Assembly (NCBI RefSeq): GCF_014490785.1
Contig: NZ_CP051488.1
Coordinates: 310,001 to 374,000, forward strand
Source: Kosakonia sp. SMBL-WEM22
GTDB taxonomy: Bacteria > Pseudomonadota > Gammaproteobacteria > Enterobacterales > Enterobacteriaceae
DNA length: 64,000 nt
Reading direction: 5' to 3'
How positions within the stretch are numbered: the stretch's first letter is position 1; the number at the start of each line of letters is the position of its first letter. The notes under the pieces are model-generated. The model did not search any database. It was not told the origin of the DNA and saw only the letters and a list, made by a program, of their open reading frames with translations. This document shows positions 8,958 to 18,033 of the stretch, in pieces. A program made the position numbers and the translations under genes.

Positions 8958-9286
8958 TTAAATCCCGCCTTCGATCCTGTCGCGCTTAATAACTGGAATA
9001 CCCTTGGTATCATTCAGCGCGCCTGGAGATTTTTTCAGCCACGCTTTCACCTTCTGCTTATTAGTGCGCGTAATGCTCCTCCTTTTAATACAGCCAAAGG
9101 GTTCGCGGATGTGCTGTGGCGTGATGGTAATACAATCCCGCATAACCCGGCTCTTGACGGACATCCCGTCAATAAATCCGGCCCGTGCCATCCATGCGTC
9201 GTGTAAACGGAGCGAATGACAGTCAACGTAAGAATAGAACTCACAGTGAGCAGATCCGGCAGTGTGTTAGAAGCGTGTTCAGCCAT
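8958..9286 (-). pseudogene. Divergent symE-like remnant (copy F)
   Basis: The minus-strand reading LRLHDAWMARAGFIDGMSVK and VMRDCITITPQ is the SymE core (L..W...AGF..G..V.V....I.I), but from a different subgroup than copies A, B and E. The conserved ATGGCTGAACAC start at 9286 is again out of frame with it. The C-terminus is longer and basic (KQKVKAWLKKSPG). Confidence 0.6.
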
Positions 9287-9288
9287 GA

Positions 9289-9528
9289 TTAACTCCCTGC
9301 GATAGTGGATTGTGATAAGCGGGTTGACGTGTGCTGCAGGAGTATCCATTTCGTATTAAGGATGCCACTATGCCAGTGCCTGTAATGACTTTCTGGTGAA
9401 AAAGGCATCTGAGACCTCCTGAACCACTTCCACTCTCCGCCGAACAACCGCTCCATTTGCTGCAACGTCTCGACGGGATGAGCCGGGAGTATAAATATTT
9501 CGGGCGTGGCCGTGCGCCACGACACGCA
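9289..9528 (+). repeat. Spacer repeat between symE and Rhs core (copy 2)
   Basis: Second copy of the 7345-7585 spacer, in direct orientation, with scattered substitutions and small indels. It shows that modules F and G were copied with a longer 5' segment than modules B, C, J, K and L. Confidence 0.6.
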
Positions 9529-10526
9529 CCGCAGAGTGACGCAGCGTTTCAGCTATGGCGACGCGCACCGCGTCAGCCGGGTGGAAATTGACGGTGATGC
9601 GGAGTTCACAAAAGCCGAATACCGCTACGACGCGCCAGGACGCCGTACAGGGAAACAGGTGTGGCACCGTCATGCCCGCAAACCGGAACGGACGCAGTAC
9701 GCCTGGTCTGGCCTGCAGATGCTGGGCGAAACCAGCGACACTCACCCGGACGGGGCGGTGCAGTATATCTACATCGAAAACAGCGATGAGCCGCTGGCGC
9801 GCGTCGACAGCCACGGCGAGTATGCGGACATTTTCTGGTACCACACGGAACAGAACGGCCTGCCGCACAGCGTGACCGACAGCAACGGCGACATCGTCTG
9901 GCGCGGCGCATCAAGCGCCTGGGCCGCAGCCTGCGTGAAAGCACGCCGGTAACCTGGGACGCCCCGCAGAACCTGCGCTTCCAGGGCCAGTACCTGGACC
10001 GTGAAACGGGCCTGCACTACAACACCTTCCGTTACTACGATCCGCCGGGCGGTGTTACACGCAGATAGATCCGATTGGTCTGGCGGGCGGGCTGAATACC
10101 TATACCGATGTGGTTGATCTGCTGGGCCTTAGTAGCTGCATGTTGGGTCGTAACATGGGGGTACGTAGCGGTGATGGTATGGCTAACCATCATCTTATCC
10201 CGGAAGAGTTGATAAAGGATAAAAGCTTTAAACCCATTTTTGAAAAGCTTCGAAAAATTGGTTGGAATGGTGATGGTGCTTCAAATGGGATTTTCTTACC
10301 AGGCTCAAGAGAACTGGCAGATAATATAGGCCTTCCGGGGCACTGGCCTAATCATAATCAATATACGGCTGCCGTCAGGAGCAGGTTAACGCAATTAGCA
10401 AGTCAGGCAAATAGAATGAGTGATACTCAACTGGCTTTAGGTATAATAAATATTCAGGATTGGCTAAGCAAAGGCCTTAAGTCCAGCGTATTAAAAATTG
10501 ATCCAAATACGGGGAGATTGTTATGA
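9506..10526 (+). pseudogene. Rhs core fragment with AHH-nuclease CT (module G, two frameshifts)
   Basis: The core runs from VTQRFSYGDAHRVSRVEIDG, loses one G in the GGGG run (9921-9923), and loses another G in the GGCGGGTG motif near 10050 before the QIDPIGLAGGLNTYT segment. The CT contains MANHHLIPEELIKDKSFKPI, then GWNGDGASNGIFLPG and LPGHWPNHNQYTAAV. This H-H...N...H...H series is the AHH subgroup of the HNH/Endo VII nucleases. The CT itself is intact and its stop overlaps the immunity ATG by 4 bp. Confidence 0.75.
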
Positions 10527-11149
10527 ATAAAACAACTGAACAATTTTATGTTATGGAGTATTTGCCTGATAATGCCGGGAATCCTTTTTTTATGGATAAA
10601 ACATGGGATCCGGAATTGCCAGATTATGATATCTTTATGTCCCCCCCAAATGCCTGTGACTTCTCTTCTTTATATCGTTTGAGAGCAAGCACGATCCAAC
10701 TCGATGGTGATTATTTAATCAACGATAATTTGGTGTCATCTGATTTCATTAAAGTTTGTGAAGAATGTTTTGCTAACAATATCCATATTCCAGTTGATAT
10801 ATCTCTTCTTAAGAACAAAAAGCCTGAGAGAGAATATTACTTATTTTTTCTGCTGGACTATATTGAAGCACTTGATCAAAGCAACTCTCGATATTCTGTC
10901 TCTCGAGATGTCGATTCGGGTCTTTTAAATACCAAGGAAGAGCGAGGCCTTGATAAAACTTACTACGACGAGATCGAGCGTTTCATTGTAAAAAAAGAAA
11001 TAAAAAGTAACCTTTTCTTTTGTCAAGAGTTATCCAAGCCAGTGTGCTCTAAATTTTTTAAAGAAAGGTTTGAAATTTATAATTTGAAAGGTATTGAATT
11101 CAAAGCCATAGATGAAAGTTTTAAATATGATGCTTGGGCTGGTTGGTGA
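10523..11149 (+). CDS. Immunity protein of module G (Imm11/Imm43-like)
   Basis: 208 residues, start fixed by the ATGA overlap. The order YVMEYLPDN...W, SLYRLRASTIQLDGDYLI, then VSSDFIKVCEECFANN and FEIYNLKGIEFKAIDE recalls Imm11/Imm43 proteins, which end in a 'lkGvefk.id' strand; this is memory-based resemblance. Likely antidote to the AHH nuclease. Confidence 0.6.
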   Translation: MNKTTEQFYVMEYLPDNAGNPFFMDKTWDPELPDYDIFMSPPNACDFSSLYRLRASTIQLDGDYLINDNLVSSDFIKVCEECFANNIHIPVDISLLKNKKPEREYYLFFLLDYIEALDQSNSRYSVSRDVDSGLLNTKEERGLDKTYYDEIERFIVKKEIKSNLFFCQELSKPVCSKFFKERFEIYNLKGIEFKAIDESFKYDAWAGW

Positions 11150-11245
11150 ATATTGAAAATTATAATTAAAAGAATTTTTAATATAAGCAGCTTTATTCAC
11201 TTTTTAATATAGCCGGTTAACAACAAAAAATTATGTAAGGATGCA

Positions 11246-11905
11246 GTGAAGTTCACAAAAGCAGAATATCGCCACGACGCGCTGGGCCGCCGGTGCGCGT
11301 CGACAGCCACGGCGACACCGTCTGGCGCGGGGCTTCCACTGCCTGAGGCCGCAGCCTGCGTGAGAGTACACCAGTCTCATGGGACATCCCGCAGAACCTG
11401 CGATTACAGGGTCAGTACCTGGACCGCGAAACGGGCCTGCACTGCAACACCTTCCGCTACTACGGCCCGGCGAGCTGAACATCTATACCTATGTGGTTGA
11501 CCCGCCAGGGTGGGGGAATCCGCCTGGATTAGTAAGAGAACCTATAATATTTTTACCGAAAGGTAGGGGCTTTTTTCATCCCGGGACAGTAGAATCTGTG
11601 AATAACCCAGAAGGGCCTTTCAAAATAAAAGCTACAGGCAGTCGTTTTGTTGATAAAAACGAACTGTATAAAGCAGCAGGCTTAAATGAAAGGAAGTCTA
11701 ATAAATGGATAAAGTGGATATCTCATCATGCCAGTTATGAACCTCAAAAAATAAGATGTTAATGCAGCTTGTAAATGTTCAATGTCATGATTACCCTCAC
11801 GTAGGGGGAGCGCTTAAGTTTGAAAAAGTCACTGGATTTAAATATGTTACACTTCAAGCAATCGAAGAGACAGCCAGTAGAAGCCTAAAACTTCCGTGGT
11901 ATTAA
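11246..11905 (+). pseudogene. Rhs remnant with SHH-type HNH nuclease CT (module H)
   Basis: The core has a large internal deletion joining the ALGRR region directly to RVDSHG/DTVWRGAS, plus a stop and further shifts. The CT is readable: IIFLPKGRGFFHPGTVES, then WIKWISHHASYEPQ. A stop follows, but after restoring one A in the AAAAAA run near 11746-11751 the frame continues KNKMLMQLVNVQCHD and YPHVGGALKF to TAA 11903-11905. S-H-H...MQLV...H...HVGG is the HNH/Endo VII toxin pattern (SHH/WHH subgroups). Confidence 0.65.
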
Positions 11906-11918
11906 AATTGGAGATGAT

Positions 11919-12429
11919 ATGTCAAACGATAATTTTTTTTGCAGCAAAGGTATTGTTTTTGATGATTCACTACAAGGCCTTACAAAAGCAGATGTAATTC
12001 ACCTAATTCCTTCTGAGTTTAATGGGAAGGATTTTTTTTGTTGATTTTTATCTTTCTAATAATGGAGGCTATTTTAGTAACGGAGCTTTCTTTTATAGGG
12101 ATAAAATACTGAGTAGAACTCCTGATGATTATAGTCTATTGGAAATAGAAGGGTTCTATTTTATTGAGGGAGAGTCATGTTTTGAATCGGAGTATTTACT
12201 TTCAATTAATGAGGTTTTGTCAAGACGTGTGCGTTATTCACAATTTATAAAGGATTTTGCTAAGGAGCATATCCCTTTTGCAGTTGATGCAGGTGATAAC
12301 GACTACTGGATTAATACAAATACTGGCGAAATTAAATATATCCGAAGGGATCTTGAAGATCAGGTGATAGAGGTAGCACCGACTTTTTATGATTTTTGTA
12401 TAAATATAGAACCAGGCCGCAGAGTGTAA
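11919..12429 (+). pseudogene. SUKH/SMI1-KNR4-like immunity gene (module H, frameshifted)
   Basis: ATG 11919 gives MSNDNFFCSKGIVFDDSL...IPSEFNGKDFF and then stops. A run of eight T (12032-12039) is one longer than needed; with seven T the frame joins VDFYLSNNGGYFSNG, and HIPFAVDAGDNDYWINTN. The IPFAxDAGxNxYWIN block is characteristic of SMI1/KNR4 (SUKH) immunity proteins, which usually pair with HNH nucleases, consistent with the CT in front. This is the only clearly broken immunity gene of the array. Confidence 0.65.
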
Positions 12430-12448
12430 TAAACATGGTAAGCAGCAT

Positions 12449-12477
12449 CCGCCGCTGCTTTTAGCTTTTAGCGGCGG
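12449..12477 (+). terminator. Hairpin after module H
   Basis: CCGCCGCT (12449-12456) pairs with AGCGGCGG (12470-12477), 13-nt loop. No T-run follows, so termination is uncertain. It differs from the common module-end hairpin. Confidence 0.4.
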
Positions 12478-12539
12478 CAACTCTCCCTTTCTCTTATGAA
12501 ATACCTTTATAGCGCACTGACACCGAAATCCGCCGCATG

Positions 12540-13904
12540 TATACCGACGGTGCCCCTTTCACCCCGACTGAGACGTACCGTCAGTCCCTGTGGGGCTACG
12601 ACGCGGCCGGGCCGCCGCACGGAGAAACAGGTGTGGCGACGCCATGCCCGTAAACCGTAACGCACGCAGTACGCCTTGTCCGGACTGCAGATGGTGGGCG
12701 AAACCAGCGACAGTCACCCGGACGCGGCAGTGTACCGAAAACAGCTATTGTCGACAGCCACGGTGAGCATGCGGACATCGTCTGGTACCACACGGAACTG
12801 AAGGGCCTGCCGGACAGCGTGACTAACAGCAACGGCGACACCGTCTGGCGCGGCGCATCAAGCGCTTGGGGCCGCAGCCTGCGCGAGAGCACACCGGTAA
12901 CCTGGGGCACCCCGCAGAACCTGCGCTTCCAGGGCCTGCACCTGGACCGTGAAACGGAGCTGCACTGCAAAACCTTCCGCTACTACGACCCGGCGGACGG
13001 GTGTTACACCCAGATGGACCCGATTGGGCTGGCGGGCGGGTTAAACACATACATGTATGTACCTAATGCTTTGATTTACATCGATCCTTTAGGCTTGGAT
13101 TATACTACCTGGCAAATACATTCTCCGGGATATGGCGATAGTGTTCAAAAAGGGCTTCATTTCTACGCTCCAGGAGGTTTTGAATTATCTGCAAGGCCTG
13201 ATTATAAAGGTGGTATAACCTTTACTAATGCGCTTCCAAATGAAGCGGGGAGCCCAAAATTAGCGAAAGCTATTGCTTTAGCAAAAGAGCATTTTGAAAA
13301 AGATGTCAGATTCAGAAACGATATATTGAACAAAGCCAATGAAGGTGTGCAATTTGTTCTTGAACACGCCAAAAAAGAATCTGGTACTCTACGTGAGTTA
13401 GCTAATGGTCGCTCCAGAGAACTTCGAGATATTGCCCGAAATGTGGACCGGCAAAATATGCAGGGGGTGTATATGATAAATAGTAAGTGGGGTTCACCAT
13501 TGCAATTAGATGTTATAAGTATCATCGAACAGCTATCCATTAACGGTTTACGCATTGGGTCGTCTATTAGCCAGCTTCTTGAGATTATGGGAGAGCCGGA
13601 GTTACCCGCAGCCAAACTTAGTAAGAAATCAAAGATACTTTACTGGCTTTATGGCAATGTTAGCTTTCTTTCTGAAGATGACAGCCTTATAGCCATTGAT
13701 GTTGACTTTCACAGCAATAGAAAGAAAGTAGTAAAGCTTGGTGAAATAGCGAACTGGAAAAGTCAACATTGGTTGGGTTGGACTCAGAAAAGGCAGTTAA
13801 ATATTAATAAACAGGATGCCGTAATTAATATCAGCGATAACAATATCATTATTACTTTATCTCAGGATTGGTCTTTAGGGATGGTTTCTATTAGAGGGAT
13901 TTAA
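12540..13904 (+). pseudogene. Rhs core fragment with CT fused in frame to its immunity gene (module I)
   Basis: A degraded core (12540-12818, several indels) leads into a 361-residue open frame starting at 12819. It passes the QMDPIGLAGGLNTYMYV and IDPLGL hinge into a CT of about 120 residues (GDSVQKGLHFYAPGGFELS, ARPDYKGGITFTNALP, RELANGRSRELRDIARNV). Instead of stopping, it reads on through a GGGGG tract (13463-13467) into a second domain. With four G the CT would end at a TGA overlapping ATG 13473, the ATGA coupling seen in modules A, D, G and J. One inserted G therefore appears to have fused toxin and immunity. Confidence 0.6.
13473..13904 (+). CDS. Immunity protein of module I
   Basis: 143 residues from ATG 13473, with an AGGGGG ribosome-binding site six bases upstream. 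Contains LQLDVISIIEQLSINGLRIG, a strongly predicted beta-rich middle (KSKILYWLYGNVSFLSEDD) and IINISDNNIIITLSQDW-like strands at the end. The family is not recognised. It can be translated alone, and also lies in frame with the upstream toxin because of the extra G. Confidence 0.6.
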   Translation: MINSKWGSPLQLDVISIIEQLSINGLRIGSSISQLLEIMGEPELPAAKLSKKSKILYWLYGNVSFLSEDDSLIAIDVDFHSNRKKVVKLGEIANWKSQHWLGWTQKRQLNINKQDAVINISDNNIIITLSQDWSLGMVSIRGI

Positions 13905-13964
13905 TAACGAGTAATTAGGGGAAAGGAGAATCTTTTACAGTTATAGCGATGTCATACTTGTAGA

Positions 13965-14800
13965 ACAGAGCGCACGTAGTACGCCTGCCGGGTCTGCAGA
14001 TAGTCGAAGAAACCAGCGACAGTCACCCGGATGCGGCGGTGCAGTAAATCTACACGGAGAACAGTTACGAACCGCTGGATCGCGTCGACTTTCACGGGCA
14101 ACCCGCAGAGATTTACTGGTACCATACCGAAATCAACGACCTGCCGGAGAGCGTCACTGACAGCAACGGCGACACCGTATGGCGCGGCGTATCAAGCGCC
14201 TGGGGCCGCAGTTTGCGGGAAAGCGCGCCGGTCAGCCGGGATGTCCCGCAGAACCTGCGCTTTCAGGGCCAGTACCTGGACCGCGAAACGAGCCTGCACT
14301 ACAATACTTCCGCTACTATCACCCGGCAGGCGGGTGTTACACCCAGATGGACCCGCAGGGCTGCTTGGTGGATTAAACCTATATTAATATGTGCCCAATC
14401 CAATAAGTTGGATCGACCCGCTGGGATTAGCAGGGGAATGGGTTAATCCCAACAATATTAATTTTTCTCAAAGAACAATATCACCTCATGATTATGCCGA
14501 CGTTATGCGTAATGGTGGCTGCGATTGGGACATGTCGCCATTAAGAGTAATTGATATTGATGGGCAACTAGTCTCCTATGATAATAGTCTATTAGACGCA
14601 GCTCTGGAGGCCGGATTAGATAAGGTAAAGTCATTAGGATTGACCCTAATTCTCCTCATCCTGACTCATCTACTGGAAAAACATGGTCACAAAAATTGCG
14701 TGAGAGATTTAGAGAGCGAAAAAATATAAAAGCCGATGGAACAGTGCCAGATAGAGGATTAAACTCTCGATCGGAAAGAACAACAAGAGGTGGCAAATGA
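13965..14800 (+). pseudogene. Rhs core fragment with second ParB-like CT (module J, multiply frameshifted)
   Basis: The core subtype (ENSYEPLDRVDFHGQPAEIY) carries a TAA replacing the TAT of QYI, plus single-base losses in the ACTTTCC and GGGCTG motifs. The CT WVNPNNINFSQRTISPHDYA, MSPLRVIDIDGQLVSYDNS is the same ParB-like family as module B. Near 14630 an AAAA run has become AAA; restoring it continues KVIRIDPNSPHPDSSTGKTW to a TGA that overlaps the immunity ATG at 14797. Confidence 0.65.
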
Positions 14801-15231
14801 AAAATATTATTCAGTTATGGGAAGATGGTTTATTACCGATAAAAGATGCTATTTACTTTTCTAACGGCAAATCTTTCCTTTGTAAAATAGTACCTTACCC
14901 TACTCCTTGTATTGAGAAAAATGGTGATTTTGATTTCTCTGCCTTTTATGAAGAAAATAAAGATGAAGTTACTGATATTGATAAGTTTAGAGAGGTTAAG
15001 TTAGCGAACAATTGCTATTGTTGCATTGGAGAAGGTAGCTATGGTTCTGAAGGATTTATCGCATATCTCGATGGAAATAAAAAGTTAGTTTGGGTTCTTT
15101 ATTCCGAAGAATCTAACCCATTTATTAATGTATCTGAATATATGGCTGACATTATAATAGTGGAATCAAGCTCTAACATTAGACTAAGAATAAATATAAA
15201 CAATCCAGTGGATTTAGAATTAGCACTTTAA
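14797..15231 (+). CDS. Immunity protein of module J
   Basis: 144 residues, start set by ATGA overlap with the restored toxin frame. Beta-rich and acidic: AIYFSNGKSFLCKIVPY, CYCCIGEGSYGSEGFIAYLD, VWVLYSEESNPF. The family is not recognised and it shows no evident similarity to the module B immunity protein, although the two CTs are related. Confidence 0.65.
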   Translation: MKNIIQLWEDGLLPIKDAIYFSNGKSFLCKIVPYPTPCIEKNGDFDFSAFYEENKDEVTDIDKFREVKLANNCYCCIGEGSYGSEGFIAYLDGNKKLVWVLYSEESNPFINVSEYMADIIIVESSSNIRLRININNPVDLELAL

Positions 15232-15232
15232 A

Positions 15233-15345
15233 TAAAAGCCGGGTAAGAAATTAAATCTTGCAGGCTTTTTTTATTATCTAACCTTCGTTTAGCACACTAA
15301 CGTTCGGTCTTTAATCTCCTGGTTAGCCTGATAAAGCTGTTCCCG
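15233..15345 (-). pseudogene. Module-end hairpin J and truncated symE 3' end
   Basis: A degenerate hairpin (AAAAGCC...GGCTTTTT, 15235-15270) is followed by about 65 bp matching only the C-terminal codons of the symE copies (VSVLNE.. through the EQLYQANQE region on the minus strand). At about 15345 the sequence switches directly to Rhs core (GCCTGGCCCGGCCTGCAG), marking a deletion junction. Confidence 0.5.
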
Positions 15346-15349
15346 CAAC

Positions 15350-16130
15350 GCCTGGCCCGGCCTGCAGATGGTCGGCGAGACCAGCGACAGCAGCCCGGAC
15401 ACGGCGGTGCAGTATGTCTACACGGAGAACAGTTACGAACCGCTGGATCGCGTCGACTTTCACGGGCAACCCGCAGAGATTTACTGGTACCATACCGAAA
15501 TCAACGACCTGTCGGAGAGCGTCACTGACAGCAACGGCGAGACCGTCTGGCGCGGCGCATCAAGCGGCTGGGGCCGCAGCCTGCGGGAAAGCACGCCGGT
15601 TACCTGGAACAACCCGCAGAACCTGCGCCTGCGGGGCGAGTACCTGACCGCAAAACGGATCTGCACTACAATACTTTCGTCACTGTGACCCGGCGGTCGG
15701 GCGTTACGCAGATGGACCCGTCAGGGCTGGCAAGTGGGCTGAACACCGATACCTAGTAGGTGGTCCGCTGATACGGGGGAGCCGCTGGGGTTAATGTGTG
15801 ATAAAACAGCACCTGTTTATCGTGTCGAAACTGATGTTGTAGCAAGTCAGAGTATTTTTTATCAGTGAGTTAGGAAATATAATCATTCCCGACAGAGAAA
15901 AAATATTTTTAAACATTGGTAGTAAAGGATGAGCCTCGGAGTTTCATGGTATGGGTAATAAAAAAGCTAAAGCTTTCGAGGTTAAATAAACATTCCTGAC
16001 GAGTTGATGAAATGCCTGAGCCATATGGATTAAAGTCATAATGGATTTATAAATCATTGGAAAACAACCTACAAGGTTCTGGAAGGGTATAATGAATTAC
16101 TTAGACGTTTTGAAAGTGAGCTTAGAAGAT
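15350..16130 (+). pseudogene. Rhs core fragment with decayed CT (module K)
   Basis: The core is the same subtype as J (QYVYTENSYEPLDRVDFHGQ) and intact to LRGEYL, then frameshifts. CT pieces lie in different frames: APVYRVETDVVASQSIFYQ, GNIIIPDREKIFLNIGSKG, KKAKAFEV, IPDELMKCLSHMD and INHWKTTYKVLEGYNEL. The order (VYRVET, then IPDR..FLN.GSK) matches a known type of Rhs/WapA C-terminus of unnamed activity. At least four disruptions make it inactive. The last frame overlaps the immunity gene by about 40 bp. Confidence 0.6.
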
Positions 16131-16562
16131 GAGGAAAAAAGAATTTCCTCATCTTTATATGCTAAAAGTAAGAATGGTTTTATTGTCGAGTATATGACAA
16201 CTTGTCGCTCTGGTTGCGGCGATTTCATATTGCAAGAGGCGGAAAATATATTACTAACAATCAACCGGAATACTTTCCCTAAATGGCCTAATCTGGATTT
16301 TTGGCTGCCAATTTTACCAAAGCACTTTATTGATTCTTTTTCAAATGATGGTGACGATTGGACATTTGAGAATTGGCTTTACTGGTTTGAGCCTGAAAAC
16401 AGATTCTGGTTTTTATGGAGCGCCAATGTGATAGACGAGACCCACTTAAAAATTAGTATATTAGTACATGAACACCCTTTTCCATCAGGAGCTTTAGAGA
16501 TTTTATTCATAAAGTTGGGCACTGATGAACTGGAGGAAGTAAATATTTATTCTTGTAAATAG
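16092..16562 (+). CDS. Immunity protein of module K
   Basis: 156 residues, AGGGTATA before the ATG. Rich in Trp and Phe (DDWTFENWLYWFEPENRFWF) with a conserved-looking HEHPFPSGALE turn and a C-terminal LGTDELEEVNIYSC strand. The family is not recognised. It is intact behind a fully decayed toxin. Confidence 0.6.
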   Translation: MNYLDVLKVSLEDEEKRISSSLYAKSKNGFIVEYMTTCRSGCGDFILQEAENILLTINRNTFPKWPNLDFWLPILPKHFIDSFSNDGDDWTFENWLYWFEPENRFWFLWSANVIDETHLKISILVHEHPFPSGALEILFIKLGTDELEEVNIYSCK

Positions 16563-16712
16563 CAAAGCAAAGCTAATGATAATTACCATGCTTTTTTTAT
16601 TAGGGCCGAGCCTACAGGCATTATTAATTGCAATGACGGCTTTAAAGAATAAGCCTTTCTGCAATTAAAATTTCAGCTCTTCATGATACCTATATCAAAT
16701 CTGAGCGTACAC

Positions 16713-17626
16713 AGCCTGGCCCGGCCTAAAGATAGTGGGTAAACCTGCGACAGTCACACAAACGCAGCGGTACATTATATCTACACCGAAAACAGCGATG
16801 AGCCGCTGGCACGTGTCGACAGCCACGGTCAGCATATGGACATCTTCTGGTATCATACGGAACTGAACGACGTGGCGGAGGGCGTGACCGACAATAACGG
16901 CGACACCGTCTGGCGAGGAACCTCCATTGCCAGGGGCGGTAGCCTGCGCGAAGAATTGGCGGCTAGAGCGCGCCTCCTGCAGAACCTGCGCTTCCGGAAC
17001 CAGTACCTGGACTGCGAAACGGGCCTGCACTACAAAACCTTCCGCTACTACGACCCGCAGTGGGGGAAACACAGATGGATCCGATTAGTCTGGCCGACGG
17101 ATTGAATACGTATGTGGTTGCATGATTGGTATGAGTGGATCCGTTGGGACGAGACTGCTTCAAACTTAGTGATAACTCTGATAAAAATTAAAAAAAATGC
17201 GAAAAATATTTATGGGAGATCTCGAAGGACGGGGACAGTCGTGACTAAGGTGATATTGATGGAATGTAAGATTTTATTCTCTCCGTTGGCAAGAGTAATG
17301 CAAATCATGCTACGCAGTTGCCATTTAAATGAAACACGTTTGAATCAAAAATTTTTATGTTGAAGGCAATGAAATTGTACTAGCTTGACTCTCCCTTGAT
17401 TATCAATAATAAACCTTAACGATCTACCTCCGCCTTAAAGATCACTCATTTAAGCCGCTAAGTGATCCATTGAGGATGCGGATGAGAACGCAGGCTTTGA
17501 TATGCCTCATGCTGTAGCTGAACGTGATATGAAGGATGGATAGGAGTACTTTAGCAGCAATAAAATTCGTGCAGGCGGTAATGCGAAAACAAAAAATGTA
17601 CAGGGTTTTGAATTTGAGGTGTAAAA
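16713..17626 (+). pseudogene. Rhs core fragment with decayed CT (module L)
   Basis: Core pieces include DIFWYHTELNDVAEGVTDNN and LRFRNQYLDCETGLHYKTF, with a small insertion at REELAARARLLQ. The hinge after MDPISLADGLNTYVV is interrupted. About 500 bp of CT follow with no long frame; readable pieces are CEKYLWEISKDGDS, ILSVGKSNANHATQLPF and IRAGGNAKTKNVQGFEFEV just before the immunity start. No activity can be assigned. Confidence 0.55.
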
Positions 17627-18022
17627 GTGAAAAAAATAAACAATAGCTATGTATCAATGATTTGGCAATCTCTTTCTGAAAATCCAAATATGGATTCCTC
17701 CCTTGTTGGATTAAATTTGTCCAATGAGAACAGCTTATCATTAGTCCTGCGGGAGTTAATAAAGCCTTGTTATGATAGCTTCCCTTTGTTTATAAAGGAG
17801 AGATGCAGAAATAGTCTTGCATATGCAATTAACTTTTATGATGAAGAATTACTCTTGCGTCTTTATGAGGCTGCCATTCCACTTTTTTACCCTCCTAATA
17901 ATCTTACTATGAAACAGTTTTATGTAATCGTTTGGGGATCTCTTTTTCCGGGAGAAAGTTATTTAATAAATAATCCAGAAGAATACGTAGAGATTTGCTT
18001 TAATGAGTTATACAAAAAATAA
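17627..18022 (+). CDS. Immunity protein of module L
   Basis: 131 residues from GTG 17627, 3 nt after the TAA ending the toxin remnant, with GAGG upstream. All-helical, soluble (MIWQSLSENPNMDSSLVG, RLYEAAIPLFYPPNNLTM, FPGESYLINNPEEYVEICF). The family is not recognised. Confidence 0.6.
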   Translation: MKKINNSYVSMIWQSLSENPNMDSSLVGLNLSNENSLSLVLRELIKPCYDSFPLFIKERCRNSLAYAINFYDEELLLRLYEAAIPLFYPPNNLTMKQFYVIVWGSLFPGESYLINNPEEYVEICFNELYKK

Positions 18023-18033
18023 TGTAAATAGAT

